From contig NC_070559.1 in NCBI RefSeq assembly GCF_026914185.1, positions 4,500,001-4,564,000 on the forward strand: a DNA stretch of 64,000 bases. The letters run 5' to 3'. Source of the stretch: Puccinia triticina (taxonomy: Eukaryota > Basidiomycota > Pucciniomycetes > Pucciniales > Pucciniaceae). The notes below the pieces were generated by a model, which made no database searches, had not been told where the DNA came from, and worked only from the letters and a program-made list of their open reading frames with translations. Position 1 is the first letter of the stretch; each line of letters begins with the position of its first letter. The position numbers and the translations under genes are program-made. Positions 1-10,197 of the stretch are shown piece after piece.

Positions 1-789
1 AAAATCTTAAACAATCTAACTTCCGAGGCCGTAGCCTCCTTCCTCCAGGAACACTGGACTATGCGTTACGGTCCAGCCCAAGCTTACTCAACAGATGGCG
101 GTTTGGAGTTTGGAGGTGCGTTGGCGGATATGCTTCGCACCCTGCCGGGGCAGCATCGAGTGTCCACACCCTACTACCCTGAAGGTCAAGGCATGGTCGA
201 GCGAGGGCACGCACCATTGAAGGCGGCGCTGGCCAAATTAGCAGGAGAGAGCGGCAAGAATTGCAAGAAATTCCTTCCCTTGGTCCTTTTTGCTGATAGG
301 ATCTCTACAAAGCGAACCACAGGGTACTCTCCGTATGAACTGGTTTTTGGGCAGAGAGCTGTTCTTCCTATTGATCTGGAGATGGAATCCTACCTGGGCG
401 TTGATTGGGACGCGGTGCGCACGACTTCCGACCTTTTAGCCGCTAGGTCCCAACAGCTGGAGCCGAGCGAAGAAACACGGGAAATTGCTTACCGGAAAAT
501 GATGGAGGCACGTGGCAAGTCTGTTAAATATTGGGAAGGCAAGCGCTCAGATTGGCTTCGCGACTTGCTCGAGGCAGGCAAGATGGTTATGACGTACATC
601 TGGGCACTGGAAACGCAGTGGGGCCAGCTATTTGCAAACAGGTGGAACGGTCCCTACCGCGTCGTGCGTCAAGTCGAGGGAGGCTCTTACATTCTGGCAG
701 AGTTGGATGGCACCAAACTTAAGCGGCGATTTGTGGCGGATCAGGTCAAGAGATACTTTTTTCGCGAGGACATGGAAGGGCAAAAGTAA
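1..789 (+). pseudogene. Ty3/gypsy integrase C-terminal part (cut by window edge)
   Basis: The reading frame is open from base 1, so the first ATG at 61 is internal and the polyprotein begins outside the window. It shows the C-terminal half of a retroviral-type integrase. The second catalytic Asp is in STDGG (about residue 12 from the ATG) and the catalytic Glu in GMVERGHAPLK (about residue 48). A Ty3-type C-terminal domain follows with the usual WxGPYRVV pattern (RWNGPYRVV, about residue 197) and ends near 789. Integrase inserts element cDNA into host chromatin. No chromodomain is seen after it. A purine-rich tract and an LTR follow directly, as expected for the 3' end of such an element. No stop or frameshift occurs in the visible part, so it may be coding; completeness cannot be judged. 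Confidence 0.8.
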
Positions 790-935
790 GTCCTCCCATG
801 TGTATGCATCTCGAGGCTCCTCTACGCGTGTCATAACATTACATGCCACTCTGTTGAGGTTTTCTTTCTTTGTCCGGCAGCATGTAGTCAAGGAACGGCG
901 CGCAGTCTAGGGACAGACTGCAATCTGGGAGGAGA

Positions 936-1757
936 TGTGGAGTTCTGGCGCGTACTCAGGGTCAAGACACCAGGAAGATGGCCTCAAGATCATCAAGACC
1001 ATCAATACTCGACGGCGCGGCGCGCGCAACACTCTCAAGACTTTTCAGGCCCCTGTTATCATTCCTTACCTCTTTTCTCTTTTCTTCCTTCTCTCCCCCT
1101 TTTCTTTGTTTGTTTGGTTTTGTTTCATGTTATTTTTTTTTCTCTTTGACCTTTCCTTTCTTTCTGTTTCTTACTTGCGCGCGTTGGAGAGGATGAGAGG
1201 GAGGAGGGTTGGTTTTGCTTCTTTTGTTGCTTTGTGATGTTTCTGTTTGTTGCTCTGGTTTTTCTTTTTCATTGCTCATCTTAGTTGTACGGGCGCGGCG
1301 GGCACGAGGGCTTGTCGCGCGGCATGTCGCGGGCCTGAATCCAAGTTCAGGCGAACTTGGAGGAAGGATTGGCATGGTATCCACCTCCGAACCACGAGGA
1401 ATATCATCAATCTTTGAGTTCTGAAGTTTATTGATCCTGGATTGTGTCGATCCATCCCCGCATCTTTCTGAGTTTTGAGTACCCGAGCCTTCTGAGTCTC
1501 TCCTATTCTGATCACCAGCCGACATTCCGACAAACACGCCGGCTTTCCTCCGATTTTCCCACTTTTCCTGAGATTTACACCCAACCGAACCGCCGAGGGT
1601 ATTCCAACTCCCTTGTTCCCTCTCAATAAATCCCCCCACCCCTATCACATGTTTTGACCCGTACCCAATACGTTTCGCAGGGATCACCGACGAGGGCAGA
1701 ACTCAAGCACCAACCCCTCAACCAACTGCCTCAGCTCAGCCCTGACAGGAGTCCACA
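936..1757 (+). repeat. LTR of the upstream Ty3/gypsy element
   Basis: The tract GGGAGGAGA just upstream looks like a polypurine primer. The repeat starts TGTGGAG and ends AGTCCACA, giving the short terminal inverted repeat TGTGGA/TCCACA typical of LTRs. It is 822 bp, with long pyrimidine-rich stretches. A diverged relative lies at 22743-23438 and shares the motif AATCCAAGTT...GAACTTGGAGGA and the TCCACA end. No second copy is visible in the window, so the boundaries rest on the termini alone. Confidence 0.65.
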
Positions 1758-1759
1758 TT

Positions 1760-1786
1760 TGGTCCCCCGAGCCGGGATCGACCGGC
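1760..1786 (+). other. Retroelement primer-binding site
   Basis: Two bases after the LTR end, TGGTCCCCCGAGCCGGGAT and the following bases read as the reverse complement of a tRNA 3' end: CCA tail, acceptor strand, and T-arm with a TCGA loop. A primer-binding site belongs after a 5' LTR, yet this LTR is preceded by integrase. The order pol-LTR-PBS implies a tandem or recombined arrangement. The tRNA identity was not determined. Confidence 0.5.
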
Positions 1787-1789
1787 TTG

Positions 1790-2266
1790 CAACGGTGGGC
1801 CAGCTACGCTAACTGTAGCGTTAGCGTAGCGGAATTCCGCTAAATTTTAGCGTAGCGTTAGCGGAATTGCGTCTTCTCTGCGCTAACGCTACGCGCAAAG
1901 GGTGCGCAGCTAATTTAGCTGTTAGCGTAGCGTTAGCGCAGATGCGCGCAATTGCGCTAACGCTACACACGCAGAGCGCAAAAGAGCGCGCGCTATGGTG
2001 CGCCACGGTGCTTTTAGCTGAAAAAAAGGCCTTTTTTCCGCTAAAAGCGCTGTAGCGCAGCGTAGCGTAGTGTAGTGACTGTAGCGGCGCGCTAACACTA
2101 ACAAACAATTGGCGCGCGGTTAGCGCCGCTGAAACATAGCGCAGCGTAGCGGCGCTAACAGCGCGCTAACGCTACTCAAAATGGGCGGGCGCTTTTTGCC
2201 GCTACGCTAACGCTAAGTGGCCCTGTAGCGTAGTGTAGCGTAGTGTAGCGTAGTGGCCCACCGTTG
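1790..2266. mobile_element. Palindromic MITE made of TAGCG repeats
   Basis: The ends are inverted copies of CAACGGTGGGCCA. Both flanks carry the same 7 bp, CGGCTTG (1783-1789 and 2267-2273), which looks like a target duplication. The 477-bp interior is almost wholly built from permutations of GCTAACGCTACGC and its complement, so the element can fold on itself many times. There is no coding capacity. A related end lies at 31300-31346. Confidence 0.65.
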
Positions 2267-2267
2267 C

Positions 2268-3058
2268 GGCTTGGACTGGATATAGGCAGCACGGCAAAGC
2301 TCCCAGTAAACGGGGCCCAAATAATCATCTTGACAGACAGCCAAGCGGCCATTAACAGGTTGAGGAACCCAACGGCTCCAAAATCAGGCCAATACATTAT
2401 TTCTCAAATCCAGGATACAGCTGACTCTATCCCAATCTCAACACAGATTATGGTCTGATGGTGCCCGGGCCACGTCAGGATCAAGGGCAACGAGCTGGCC
2501 GACGGAAAAGCAGCGGAGGCCAGAGGAGCTTCCCTCCTCAACGAGTCGATCAGGGGCAGGGTGTCAGCCAAGAAGACCAATTTTCTCCGGAAGAAGAAAC
2601 TATGGAAAGGGTCCCCGCAAATGACCTTTCCTGTCCAGGCGGCATTCCATCAACTTTGCTCAGGGCACGTCCATTTGAATGCTTTCCAATTCAAGTGCAG
2701 TTGAGCTCCATACCCGATTTGCTTGGAGTGTGGGGTCCCCAAAACAGTGGATCACTAGCTTGTCTCTTGTTCCAGGTACACTGGGGCTAGGGCAGTAGCC
2801 AGGACAATCCTCTGCGACAAGAGGATCACCACGGTCACAACCAGAACTCTCCTCCACAACCCCTTGGCCTTCCTGGCCACAAAAATCCTTCATCAACCTC
2901 TTGGCCAGACTCCCTCAATTCCAACGGGGATACCCTTTGAGATCCCCCTTCCAGCTCTTTGGACCCAACTTCTCCCCACAGGTTCTTCCATTTTTCACCC
3001 ATCTTTTTCCTCCTTTTTCTTTCTTCTCTTCTAAATAAATAAATAGCAAAAAAAAAAA
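2268..3058 (+). pseudogene. LINE (non-LTR) 3' end with RNase H remnant
   Basis: Conceptual translation gives an RNase H core: ILTDSQAAINRLRNP (active-site Asp), then WCPGHVRIKGNELAD (the typical PGHxxIxGNExAD block). A region after it resembles the C-terminal part of fungal Tad-like LINEs. At least three in-frame stops interrupt it (for example at about 2456), so it is dead. The 3' end has AAAT repeats and an A-run near 3030-3058, as in 5'-truncated LINE insertions. The MITE at 1790-2266 separates it from the Ty3 LTR. Confidence 0.7.
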
Positions 3059-3699
3059 CTCTCAAAAGCAAACTCCCAGAAAGCCCGTGAAAGTTCTCCC
3101 CTCTATTTTCAATTGCAAGGCTGTGTGGTTCTTCTACGTAGTTAAATTTGTAAGCTAGTTGAATATGCATAGTGCGCAATGTTAAGTCAAATCAAAAAAA
3201 AAGCCCCTTAACCCGTTCATGGCCTGTTGTTATTTCATTTATTTTCATTGTCTGGGTGCAAGTTGCACGTACAACTGGGGGTTTTATGGTAGTTTCACAA
3301 TCTGAGATGCGACCAAGACAGGGCCGGATGGATGCAAGAGAGTTGTCAGATTTTCATCCATGATCCATTTAGCATTCACTGCCGTGTATTTCTAGTACTC
3401 TTGTCAAGGATAGTGTAAAAACATACTCCTGTGTTTACTGCGCCGCTGTCAAAGCCATGCGCCTTAAAGGTGTAAATTTTCCATTCTCTAGGGCTAGTAG
3501 GGATGTTGAGTCCTCAGCTAGCCCGAGTGTGGGAAAAGATTGAGAGTAGAAAAACCCTTGATTTCCTAGCCATCCGGCGTATCAAAGGGTTAGTATTCAA
3601 TCAGACTAGAAAAGATATTTTTGTTGATTGTAGAATTTTTAAAGAGAGAGTTTGAGGGCAAAAACCCTGCCTGCCCTCAAAATGGGGTGGGTGGGTGGT
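3059..3699. other. No gene seen
   Basis: AT-rich DNA between the LINE tail and a copia-type LTR. No protein-like frame, tRNA or clear repeat was recognised. Confidence 0.5.
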
Positions 3700-3986
3700 T
3701 AAAAAAAATTGAGTTTGAAACCTTTTTCCCCTAGATATGTTGTTGTGAAAAAAGGATCTAAACCAAAATAGCTAGGATGGACGTAAAAGAGCATGAATGA
3801 TAATGATGAATAATATTGATGATGAATCACAAATGAGAGAGAGAGAGATACAAGCTTAATACATGTATGTACAAGGGTCTGACCGGAGGTAGTGTAGTTG
3901 AGTATTATGTAATAGTATGTGAATAGTATTACATACATGGTAGGATAGAGGAATATCTGTAGGTAATGTTACTCTATGCTACAACA
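3700..3986 (-). repeat. Probable copia LTR, 5' part (minus orientation)
   Basis: Read on the minus strand, a G-run (GGGGGGG, about 3986-3993) is followed by TGTTGTAGCATAGAG, the usual polypurine tract plus TGTTG LTR start. The copia RNase H remnant at 5666-6075 lies upstream in the same orientation. The far end of the LTR could not be fixed. The stretch includes a short GAGAGA run (3833-3848). Confidence 0.4.
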
Positions 3987-3993
3987 CCCCCCC

Positions 3994-4165
3994 ATGGAGA
4001 TGTCCCTGGACATCCGGCTCTTGCAGGGCAGGAAACATCCGCAGGATGTTACTCTTCATGACGGATACAGATGTATCCCAACTGAGTATCCACCGGATGG
4101 TGTTGGAGCATCCACTGGATGTAACCCAATCATCCGCCGGATATCACAAACCATCCTCAGATGGG
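3994..4165. repeat. Hairpin array, GGATGTCC family (left block)
   Basis: A run of short palindromes such as ATGTCCCTGGACAT, CATCCGCAGGATG and CATCCACTGGATG, each with a small loop. The same GGATGTCC core recurs at 5395-5660. The two blocks may be parts of one element interrupted by the DNA between them. No coding potential. Confidence 0.5.
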
Positions 4166-4202
4166 AAAAATATTTGTCTAGGTGCGCTGGCTAGCACACT
4201 CC

Positions 4203-5266
4203 TGTAGTGCGCACCAGGCCCCGTGACGCATGAGCCAAGAAGCGGGGGGGCAGAGGGCAGTGCAATTGGGTGCCGCGGGGTGGTGCTCCATTCCAAACCA
4301 TAAGTAGTACTTTATTGCTTTCTTTTACATATATTCATCATTACATTGAACATTTCCCCATAACCCTTCACAAATACCTCATTATTATTACATATTCAGA
4401 TTCTACATCAAATTTCACCTATGGTCACTCATACATAGTATACCCTTATCTTCAATGGTTCAGTAGTTATAGAGGATATAAGACTTACAGACAACCTACA
4501 GTCTTCATTAGTTACAATACTCATTTCATTAGTAACCTACTTGAATCATTACAGTACATTCCTTTTACATATTTATTCTCACATACTAAACCCTTTACAT
4601 ACATTTCTCATTATGTACTATACCTATTGTACACATTACATCATTGGATCTGTGCTTACCTCTTTCAGTAGTGCTCATCATTACAAGTAGCTACTATTTT
4701 CTCATCACTCTTTCACATTAGTACATTCTTTTATTCCCATAACCAGCATTCCCCTTTCAGCATTGCTCATCATTACATACTGTTACTATGTTCACATCAC
4801 TCTTACCCATTTGTACATTCCTTTATTCCCATAGCCAGAATGCCCCCACTGTCTGTGCTCATCCCTCCTTTCATATAAGAACCGTCCTTCCCTCCTCACT
4901 TGTACCTTATGCAGAATTTATAGAGAATTTTAGATACAGAAATCATAGTGCCCATTCTCATCAACCCATTGCCATTGAATCATTGCCAATTGCTTTCCCC
5001 CTTCAACCATTGCTCCAACCCTCTCATCCTCAGTAGTCAGTAGTCAGCTCATAGTACTAGCTCCTAAGATCAAGTAGAAATCAGCCACACCTTTTCTTCT
5101 TTTTCTTAGTGTTACTCTCATCCCCTCAGCATTAGTCAGGAAGGCAGCCTCATCAGCACCCTTGCATAGCTTACATTAGTACTAGTGTTGCTATACATTT
5201 CCCTTCCAAGCTCTATTCTCCCCTTTGAGTAGTTCCACAGCGGGTGATTGGGCCCAGGTGCCACAT
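4203..5266 (+). repeat. Possible solo LTR with internal duplication
   Basis: The stretch starts TGTAGTGCGCACC and ends GGTGCCACA, an imperfect inverted pair. It is followed by TGGTCGATGGGACTGGGGG, which could be a primer-binding site. The interior is AT-rich and holds an imperfect tandem duplication at about 4672-4845 (GCTCATCATTACA ... TTTATTCCCATA, two copies). No target duplication was found, so the assignment is weak. Confidence 0.3.
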
Positions 5267-5394
5267 GGTCGATGGGACTGGGGGTTGAACACCCAACCTG
5301 CAGCATCAGAGGTCCCGGTGAAGGCAGCCCTTCCCCACTACGGCAGGGGGCATGTGTACTTGCCAGGAGCACACACGGTTGATATCAAGTGCAC

Positions 5395-5660
5395 ACACGG
5401 GTTGACATCCATTGGACACTCCAGCCAGAGTGTCCAATGGATGTTGACTCTCAGGATGTCCAGCGGACACTCCAGCCAGAGTGTCCAATGGATGTGACCC
5501 TCAGGATGTCCAGATGATGTCTTTGAGGGCTGAACATCACTTGGACGCATCCAAAAGCGTCCAAGTGATGCTCAGTGCACCTGGCATCTGCTGGATGCTC
5601 CCCGGACATCATGTGGACGCTTCTCAGCCCAAAGCATCTGCGGGATGTCAGCTTTTTCCA
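5395..5660. repeat. Hairpin array, GGATGTCC family (right block)
   Basis: Contains near-perfect palindromes: CATCCATTGGACACTC with GAGTGTCCAATGGATG around a CAGCCA loop (occurring twice), and CATCACTTGGACGC with GCGTCCAAGTGATG. This is the same architecture as the arrays at 25395-25795 and 46464-46745, with a different unit sequence. Non-coding. Confidence 0.6.
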
Positions 5661-5665
5661 AAAAG

Positions 5666-6075
5666 GCGCCCCGTGGTGTAGAAGTCCCTATCCGTATGTT
5701 GCGTTCTCTTGTTGGACCCGTCATTTGTGGTGATCTTGATGGCCGCTTGGTTATCGCAAAAAACGTCCACCACAAATTCAACACCTGTCAAGTCACACAG
5801 TAGGTGCCTGATCCATGGTACCTCGCGGACTCCAATCCCCATGGCCATGTACTCAGTGTGTGCGGTTGAACTTGCTACACTTGCTAGTCTCTTTGACATC
5901 CAAGCTACTGGACATCCATGACAGAAGATGATCATGCCATGCAAGGAACGTGAGAACTCACCCCCCCAGTTGGCTTCCACATAGCAGGAGAAAACCGGTG
6001 ATTTTGCGTCTGGTTTGATGTAAAGCGGTTGATGCCTGGTTGTCCCTAGGTATGCAATTAGGTGGGAAATCTTCC
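5666..6075 (-). pseudogene. Ty1/copia RNase H fragment
   Basis: The minus-strand frame carries the end of copia reverse transcriptase and RNase H: HPLWKISHLIAYLG, then YVEANWGGEFSRSLHG, then ASSTAHTEYMAMGIGVREV (the SSTEAEY-like block), then DVFCDNQAAIKITTN. The usual tail (HIDxxxHFxRE, ADIFTKPL) is missing because the frame runs into the hairpin array at 5660. The upstream side abuts a hAT pseudogene at about 6075. Truncated at both ends, so non-functional. Confidence 0.75.
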
Positions 6076-7440
6076 ACAGTGGGTGCTCCACCACGCAAGA
6101 ATTGAGAAACTTGATGAATCATTCACAACCGGGGGTTCTTGAAGGTATAGGTCAAGCTCAGCAGTTGTTGATACCACTTGGGTGGAGTGGATTGCGGAGA
6201 CATATTTTTTGAATCGCAAGTCAACATTGTTGTCATCTTGAGTCGAAGTTGGTTTATCAACTTGGGATTGATTTGTATTTGCGGATTCTCCGTCCCCGTC
6301 TGGCTTCGTCTTCTTGGATAAAATTTTGCTAAACCAGGTCAAGAGGGTCTTTTTTATAGACTCAATAGTACTTTCTGCTTCATCGGTACCAAGCTCTTCA
6401 GCAAGGAGGAATTTGATCATAGCCAGTTTACAGCGAGGATCAAAAACAAGGTTGATTGCAGCAAAATCCTTCATTTTGTCCCAGTACTTGTCAAATTTCT
6501 CTCTCATTGGATTGATTAAGTCAATGAGGTCTGCTTGGCCGTTGTTTGAACTTGCTTTGAGTTGCGCATTGATCTTTTTCATGTATTTATAAACACCAGG
6601 AGCCGTTGGATATTTGGTCATAGGGATTTTATTTGTTGCTACATAGGGGGTGGGAAAACAGAACAACCTTTTAGAGTATTATTCAGACAGTTTAAAATAA
6701 ATTCTAACTGGAGAATAATCCTCACCAGAATTGAATATCGCCAAAAATTCCTTCATAGTCAATATTTCCTGCCACTTGGTGGGGGTCGGGCAGTGAGTGA
6801 AGTTAGCATCTTGCAAGGCCAAGGTCTTGAAAGCATCCTTGTAAGGAATAGCTGATTTCAACATCAGATAAGTCGAGTTCCAGCGGGTCGGAACATCAAG
6901 GGAGGGGAGGGCTTGCACTCCTTCAAGGCTAGCTAGCTCGATTGCCTCCTTGAAGAGCTGCTTGCAAGAAGGAGTACTTCTAGCATATCAAACAGCATCC
7001 CGAATCTTGTTGATCGAATAGGAGAAGTGCTTGAGGCCATCCTTCACAATCAGATTGATAACATGAGCAGCACAACAAACATGGAAAAATTATCCATTCA
7101 TATCGGGTGGAGCACTGCTTCGATCTTTCAGAACGGAGCAGACTCGAGCTAGGCCGACATCGTTTGAGAGTGCGTTGTCCACGATTATAAAGCCAACCTT
7201 ATTGTATATCTTCCATTTGGCAATAGTGGTAAGCAACTGCTCTGCGATGGCTAGACCGGTATGAGGAGTTGGAAAATGCTTAAAAGACAGTATTCTTTTC
7301 TTGAGGTTCCAGTTGGAGTCGATGAAATGAGAAGTGATTACCATGAAAGGTGTCTGGTTCGATGAGGTCCAGACATCAGTTAGTGTGATCGCCGATACAT
7401 GCTGACACATATGTAGATGAGCGCCGAGCGGTACAACCGG
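6060..7440 (-). pseudogene. hAT transposase pseudogene
   Basis: Three minus-strand pieces in different frames follow hAT order. First is TLTDVWTSSNQTPFMVITSH with the first catalytic Asp (about 7370). Next is FIIVDNALSNDVG with the second Asp (about 7180). Last are LDVPTRWNSTYLMLKSA (about 6890) and the central region down to about 6100. The C-terminal dimerisation domain is absent; the sequence is cut at the copia fragment. Frameshifts and the truncation make it non-functional. A distant relative is the better preserved copy at 13774-15877. Confidence 0.75.
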
Positions 7441-7926
7441 CCACGGGGAGGGGTAACACACAAGTCCCCTTGATGGCCAAGTTGTTCCGGTCATTGAGCC
7501 TCGATGACTGGTCCGTTCCAGCAGTTAAAGCACCCGCTTCCCGGGGAGGCTACTCGGCATGTCAGTTGCTTTTTTTTGTTGCACTTTTTTTTTGCTGTTG
7601 TTGCAAATCCACAACCAAATTAAATTGGTGATCTTTGTTTAGGCTACAGTCAGGTTTGCTCTTCTTGACCAACGCTCAGGCCTGTCTATTCTATTCCGGG
7701 CGGATCATTGGTCCACGAAACACGCCCGTCCAATCCTGCGCATGGACTTTGGCACCCTCCTGCGTTCCTTGCTCGCGTGCGTGGGGAGCCCAATCCGAGA
7801 ATCCGACCAGATATTCCAGGTATTTACCGGATATCACGTGACCGCTACCGGATATTCCGCGCGGGAAATCCAACCATGTAAGTGTTTCCTTGATTCGATA
7901 AACCACGCGTATTTGTCTTCTTCGAC
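7441..7926. other. Upstream region of the DUF1769 gene
   Basis: No protein-like frame seen. It contains a T-run (7569-7591) and presumably the promoter of the gene starting at 7927. No clear TATA box was identified. Confidence 0.4.
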
Positions 7927-9815
7927 ATGAAACAGCGTGGACCCAGGTTCGATATCTTCGCCGGTCCCTCGTTGGATGAGCTGTCGAGAGTCAAGGTCAA
8001 CGCGGATCGGTCAGGCCCATTGCCGATCAAAACAAAAAGCTTTGAAGGTGTGTAGAGTAATCTCAATCCTCTCAGTAGCTCAAGAGGACTGATCAGCCTA
8101 CATTATATCTACCCCAAGGTAACTTGACGGTTCGGTACGTTACCTCGGCAGGTTAAGCCAACACTCACACAACTATCGCCGGGCACGGGATTCTTCTGAT
8201 GTTTAATGTCTGCTTCATTTGGGGTCCATAGGATGAAAGACTTTGCTGACTACAATGGAGATATCTACCGTGACACCGAGACCAATTATTTTGCCAATTG
8301 GACTGATGTAACCTGGAGTATCCAAGTTCAAGGTCCGGGTTGTCTCTCTGAATCATCAAGATACGTGAATATAGTTTTCCCAAGGAAGCTACAAAGCTGA
8401 TCATTTGAACTTGCACCTAAACCGGCGAATTTGAAACATGCCCATCCGGAAATATAGGCCGATTCCTTCAGCCGACCAGTGCCGATGATTGCGTGTTTGG
8501 GAACACTTTTGACAAGCCTATTCGGGACCGTCTACCGTTCGGGACTGGTGCTGCCTTGAAGGCTATCTCTTACATTGATCCCTCATTGGAGGTCAGCTTA
8601 ACCACCATTTCTGCTTGCTATCGATGATACTTATTTACATTTCATGTGATTTTTTTCTATTGGATTCGACAGAATGATCTTTACGCCGATAAACCATGGG
8701 CTTGGTGAGTCATTCTTGCACCGTTCAGGAATCAGCTGCCTTTAATCCATCGGAATTGCTTTGTTTTCATCAGGTCTCCACTGCTTGCAACCATGAACTA
8801 CATCCGCACTGAGTCAGTATCAAATACCTAGATCCTAGACTATCTTCCCCAGAATATCATTTGGAAACTCAACTAAATTGTTCACAATTCTCAAGACGCC
8901 TTGAGGCCGACGACAGCCCGTTGCCGCCATGGGAGGTTGCTACTAGGCCAGTCGAGGATTGCAGCAGTCTGTTGGAAGGAAACCCAACAAACATTTCCAA
9001 ACCTCATCTCCGGAGAAAATTCTTCTCTTCAGCTGTCAATCGAAAAGCTCTTACGCTGGGGCCTAGGGTGAATATATCTCAAACATATTTTTACCTTGTT
9101 TTACGAATCCCTGACAAGTGTAACTTATCATTTTTCCGTTGGTCATCATGCATAGGATTTTGTGAGTTCTTTTCTATCATCGTTTTATTATATGACATTG
9201 TTCTAGTAGCATCAAGCCACACGAGCCAAATGCGGGGTTCTATTTTTTGACTTGTGCTCGATTATCGGTCGTGTTTTTGCAAACGACTAGATCAACGCCG
9301 AATTTGCCAATGGATTCATTGATTTCTCCACCTTGGCCCTCAACGTGCCAGTTGTTAATGTGTCTTTCAAGTAGGCAACTTTCAGTGAGGTAACGATGAT
9401 GATAAATCGTTGATCAAATGCACTTAAACACAACAGGTTAGACAAACTTTGGGATGGACAACCGGTTAGATACGTCTGTCAATCTCGTCAGACAGGAGAA
9501 ACATATTTTGTGGTCGTATTCCAAATTTCCGAGTTGGATGCAGAAAATAAATTGGAGGAAGATGATGAAGACGAGGATGCTGAGGTATGCAATTAGTCGG
9601 CTCGCTTTGAACGATGTTGCTGACTTTGAGATACATGTCGCTTTCTCTTCGCTGACAACCTGCTCACATGTTGATGCCTGTTCATTCTCGTGTCTCGAAT
9701 ACAGCAAACGCCGGAGCAAAGTGAGGTTGCCAGTCGTCGAGCCACGCGGGGAAATTCAGCTGCGATGAGACCCCCAGACGATTTGATCTCTGTAGACGAA
9801 TGGGGAGTTGACTGA
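7927..9815 (+). CDS. DUF1769 / UPF0590 family protein, 11 exons
   Basis: Function unknown; the family is conserved in fungi. Model exons: 7927-8047, 8097-8118, 8232-8332, 8458-8591, 8673-8704, 8774-8812, 8896-9067, 9129-9134 (approximate, 6 nt), 9291-9370, 9437-9584, 9705-9815. They close in frame at 321 aa. Family-like blocks in order are PRFDIFAGPSLDEL (residues 5-18), WSIQVQGRFLQP, DDCVFGNTFDKPI, DPSLENDLYADKPWAWSP, AEFANGFIDFSTLAL and GQPVRYVCQSRQ. The protein ends in an acidic tail (EEDDEDEDAE) before VDEWGVD. No signal peptide or membrane segment. Two exons are microexons (22 and 6 nt). Splice sites are GT-AG. It is convergent with the aminotransferase gene, whose stop is 383 bp downstream. 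The family call rests on remembered motif order; the exon 7/8 region is the least certain. Confidence 0.75.
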
Positions 9816-10197
9816 AAAAAGCACAGTGAACAAGAGAGGGTCTAACTTCAATTACCACGGTACGACTTTTCTGCAGCTCTCATCATCTTATCAGCCAATC
9901 ACACTAACATCCCCCATTATTTCCTGTGTGTTACCGAATACGAATTCATATTTTTGCGTTGATTCAGATCACCCATAGAACTTAGAAGCTAGCAAAGTAG
10001 TAACATTTACCCTTATTTTGCTTTGAAAATACGTGCCAGACTCCGATAGACCTAATCTAGATAGCAGGGTGTAGACTTCATTTGAAGCATCAATAAAATT
10101 GACGCAGTGTAGCACAAGGAGATAATACATGTAGTACAACATATTTGTTTTATTTCGCTTCGACGTGTATCATACTTCTGAACATAATTCCTAATAT
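9816..10197. other. Intergenic, between convergent genes
   Basis: AT-rich; no coding frame. It must hold the 3' ends of both flanking genes. Confidence 0.5.

Noticed and set aside
1130..1687. 185-aa minus-strand ORF
   Set aside because: Runs antisense through the Ty3 LTR; composition reflects its pyrimidine-rich plus strand.
1787..2300. rRNA or satellite origin for the TAGCG region
   Set aside because: Inverted ends and a matching 7-bp flank fit a MITE better than a satellite; no rRNA motifs.
4270..4671. 133-aa plus-strand ORF rich in Tyr/His/Ile/Ser
   Set aside because: Lies in the AT-rich, internally duplicated region that looks like LTR or repeat DNA; no domain or splice signals.
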